64,000 bases of DNA from an uncultured Tolumonas sp. (lineage in GTDB: Bacteria > Pseudomonadota > Gammaproteobacteria > Enterobacterales > Aeromonadaceae): positions 2,663,001-2,727,000 of the forward strand of contig NZ_OY782757.1 in NCBI RefSeq assembly GCF_963678185.1. The letters are read 5' to 3'. The position numbers were made by a program, and so were the translations under genes. The notes under the pieces are model-generated. The model made no database searches. It was not told the DNA's origin and saw nothing but the letters and a program-made list of their open reading frames with translations. Of the stretch, positions 62,245 to 64,000 are shown piece by piece. Numbering within the stretch: position 1 is the stretch's first letter; each line of letters opens with the position of its first letter.

Positions 62245-63471
62245 ATGCCGCACTATCATTTCAAAGGGCGTGATAATCAGGGTAATGCCGTCAGTGGTGA
62301 GCTGGATGGTGCCAATGAAATGGCCGTCGCGGAACAACTGATGCGGCGCGGCATTATGCCAACCGCCCTGACTGAGCAGAAAGCAAAATCAGCTGGTATC
62401 ACGCTGAACTGGTCGTTGTCTTTCTCTAAACGCATTTCACTGGAAGAGCTGGTGATGTTCACACGTCAGATGTACGCACTGACGAAAGCCGGTATTCCTA
62501 TTTTACGGGCTATTCACGGGCTGGAAGAAAATGCGCGGGGTGAGGTGTTGCGTCGTGCCTTAGCCACCTTAAAAGAAGATTTAGGCAACGGTAAACCAAT
62601 TTCAGTATCCATGCAGGCACACCCTGATGTGTTCAGTAGCCTGTTTGTGGCCATCATCCATGTCGGTGAGAATACCGGTAAGCTGGAAGAGGCTTTTTTA
62701 CAGCTCACCCGTTATTTTGAGCTGGAGATGGAAACCCGCAAACGCATTAAAACCGCATTGCGCTATCCGGGGTTTGTACTGATCGCGTTAGCGATCGCCA
62801 TGACTGTGCTGAATATCTTTGTTATTCCGACCTTTGCCAATATCTTTGCTCGCTTTGGCGCCGAATTACCGTGGGCGACCAAAGTATTACTGGCGACATC
62901 GCATTTTTTTGTCAGCTATTGGCCAGCTTTGCTCGCCGGAACCGGATTGACGGTGTTCGTTGTGCGCCGCTGGCTAAAGACAGCAACCGGCATGATGTTT
63001 TGGCATCGCCATCAATTGCGTTTACCCATCGTAGGTTCGATATTGAAACGGGCATTAATGGCGCGCTTTTGCCGCAGTTTTGCCATGATGTTGCGTTCCG
63101 GCATTCCAATCAATCAGGCGCTGAGTATGGTGGCCGATGCGGTCGATAATGTATTTATCGGTCAACATGTTCGTGAAATGCGCAGCGGTGTCGAGCGTGG
63201 TGAAAGCTTATTGCGTATTACAACGAACAGTCATTTATTCACTGGATTGGTGATGCAAATGATCGCGGTCGGTGAAGAGACTGGCATGGTCGATCAGATG
63301 ATCCAGGAGGCAGCGGAATATTATGAACGGGAAGTGGACTACGATTTAAAAACACTGACCGCGAAAATTGAACCGATCTTGATCGTGATCGTTGCCATTA
63401 TGGTGCTGATCCTGGCGTTGGGTATCTTCACCCCAATGTGGGACATGATGCGCGTGTTTAAAGGAAAATAA
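62245..63471 (+). CDS. mshG: MSHA platform protein MshG (PilC/GspF type)
   Basis: A 408-aa inner-membrane protein with the two repeated GspF domains (about 70-190 and 270-395). Their signatures are LVMFTRQMYALTKAGIPILRAIHGLEEN and FCRSFAMMLRSGIPINQALSMVADAV, and each is followed by membrane helices. It forms the rotating core of the pilus platform on which MshE acts. It starts 2 bp after mshE, in the conserved order mshE-mshG-mshF. Confidence 0.95.
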   Translation: MPHYHFKGRDNQGNAVSGELDGANEMAVAEQLMRRGIMPTALTEQKAKSAGITLNWSLSFSKRISLEELVMFTRQMYALTKAGIPILRAIHGLEENARGEVLRRALATLKEDLGNGKPISVSMQAHPDVFSSLFVAIIHVGENTGKLEEAFLQLTRYFELEMETRKRIKTALRYPGFVLIALAIAMTVLNIFVIPTFANIFARFGAELPWATKVLLATSHFFVSYWPALLAGTGLTVFVVRRWLKTATGMMFWHRHQLRLPIVGSILKRALMARFCRSFAMMLRSGIPINQALSMVADAVDNVFIGQHVREMRSGVERGESLLRITTNSHLFTGLVMQMIAVGEETGMVDQMIQEAAEYYEREVDYDLKTLTAKIEPILIVIVAIMVLILALGIFTPMWDMMRVFKGK

Positions 63472-63918
63472 ATGACTCTTTCGGACAATGCTGAATCGCA
63501 AATATTGGCCTTGTTCCGAATGCTGGTGGTTATGATCGTCATCGGGGTGTTGGCCGCCAGCTTGCTGTATTTTGCACATCAACGTCAGCAAGATACAGCA
63601 GAGGTCGCATTGAAAGTTCGTGCGCAGCTATGGCATGAGCGGCTACCACTGCTTCAACAACAATGGCGGATGCAACATAAGCCAGCGAACTGGAGTGTAG
63701 ATCGTTACCAATTGCAAATGCAGTCATCCGGTTGGCCACTGATAACTAACAAAGAAGATTGTCAGGTTTTATGGAGCGTCATCCTGGGCGAAGAACCAAA
63801 ACCATTGCTGCAGAAGGTAGTGCAACAAGCCCATGGTTGTCGTTACGAGACTGAAACCGCGGCTCTGGATTATGATTTTCAACAACAATTAGTGCAATTT
63901 TCTGCGATCAGGAATTAA
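63472..63918 (+). CDS. mshF: MSHA biogenesis protein MshF
   Basis: A 148-aa protein with one N-terminal membrane helix (FRMLVVMIVIGVLAASLLYFA, about 15-35) and a small soluble part with two cysteines (DCQVLWSV and HGCRY). It begins directly after the mshG stop with no gap. Position after mshG and size fit MshF, which is poorly conserved and of uncertain role. The remaining 82 bp to the edge show no start of mshB, which in vibrios comes next. Confidence 0.82.
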   Translation: MTLSDNAESQILALFRMLVVMIVIGVLAASLLYFAHQRQQDTAEVALKVRAQLWHERLPLLQQQWRMQHKPANWSVDRYQLQMQSSGWPLITNKEDCQVLWSVILGEEPKPLLQKVVQQAHGCRYETETAALDYDFQQQLVQFSAIRN

Positions 63919-64000
63919 TTTTGCACATGCTTACTGGTGTAATGATTTACGCATAAGATACAGTCAATTAAGATTGAATCAGGCCTGCATCACACTCAGC

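Overview
The window looks like chromosome of a gammaproteobacterium of the Aeromonadales, most like Tolumonas/Aeromonas. This is inferred from protein content (SrlAEBD-GutM-SrlR, MetNIQ, a near-complete MSHA pilus assembly block, divergent ssb/uvrA with an SOS box) and from a 127-bp ERIC-type palindrome. I see no rRNA, tRNA, CRISPR array, transposase or prophage.

Layout. 1-5.5 kb: a truncated PilZ (c-di-GMP receptor) gene, gshA, a CSS-motif EAL phosphodiesterase and a YfcG-like glutathione enzyme. 5.7-11.1 kb: a malate module made of a 2-hydroxycarboxylate transporter, a malic enzyme and a DcuS/DcuR-like two-component pair. 11.3-27.5 kb: a CHASE4-GGDEF-EAL protein beside a surface-protein cluster. 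That cluster has a TolC-family lipoprotein, a 2465-residue LEPR/DUF4347 repeat adhesin, an S2P-type metalloprotease fused to an HlyD adaptor, a GAF-like/HlyD protein and a third HlyD-type adaptor. No ABC exporter is present. This is the most unusual system in the window.

27.7-43.5 kb: housekeeping genes (DUF2750, ssb, uvrA, ddl, a lipoprotein, an EamA transporter, YigB-like phosphatase, a LysR regulator divergent from an EmrD-like efflux pump, dtd, a spermidine-synthase-like protein, an AsmA-like protein, recG). 43.9-48.1 kb: the sorbitol PTS operon srlAEBD-gutM-srlR, with a strong terminator between srlD and gutM. 48.3-54.2 kb: lysP, an OhrR-type regulator, metNIQ under a MetJ-type operator, and a DUF2157 membrane protein. 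54.4-63.9 kb: MSHA type IV pilus assembly genes mshI, mshI2, mshJ, K, L, M, N, E, G, F; the pilin genes would lie beyond the right edge.

A theme ties the window together: c-di-GMP signalling proteins (PilZ, CSS-EAL, GGDEF-EAL, the MshE N-domain) sit with two surface-attachment machines, the giant adhesin and the MSHA pilus. That they act together is inference.
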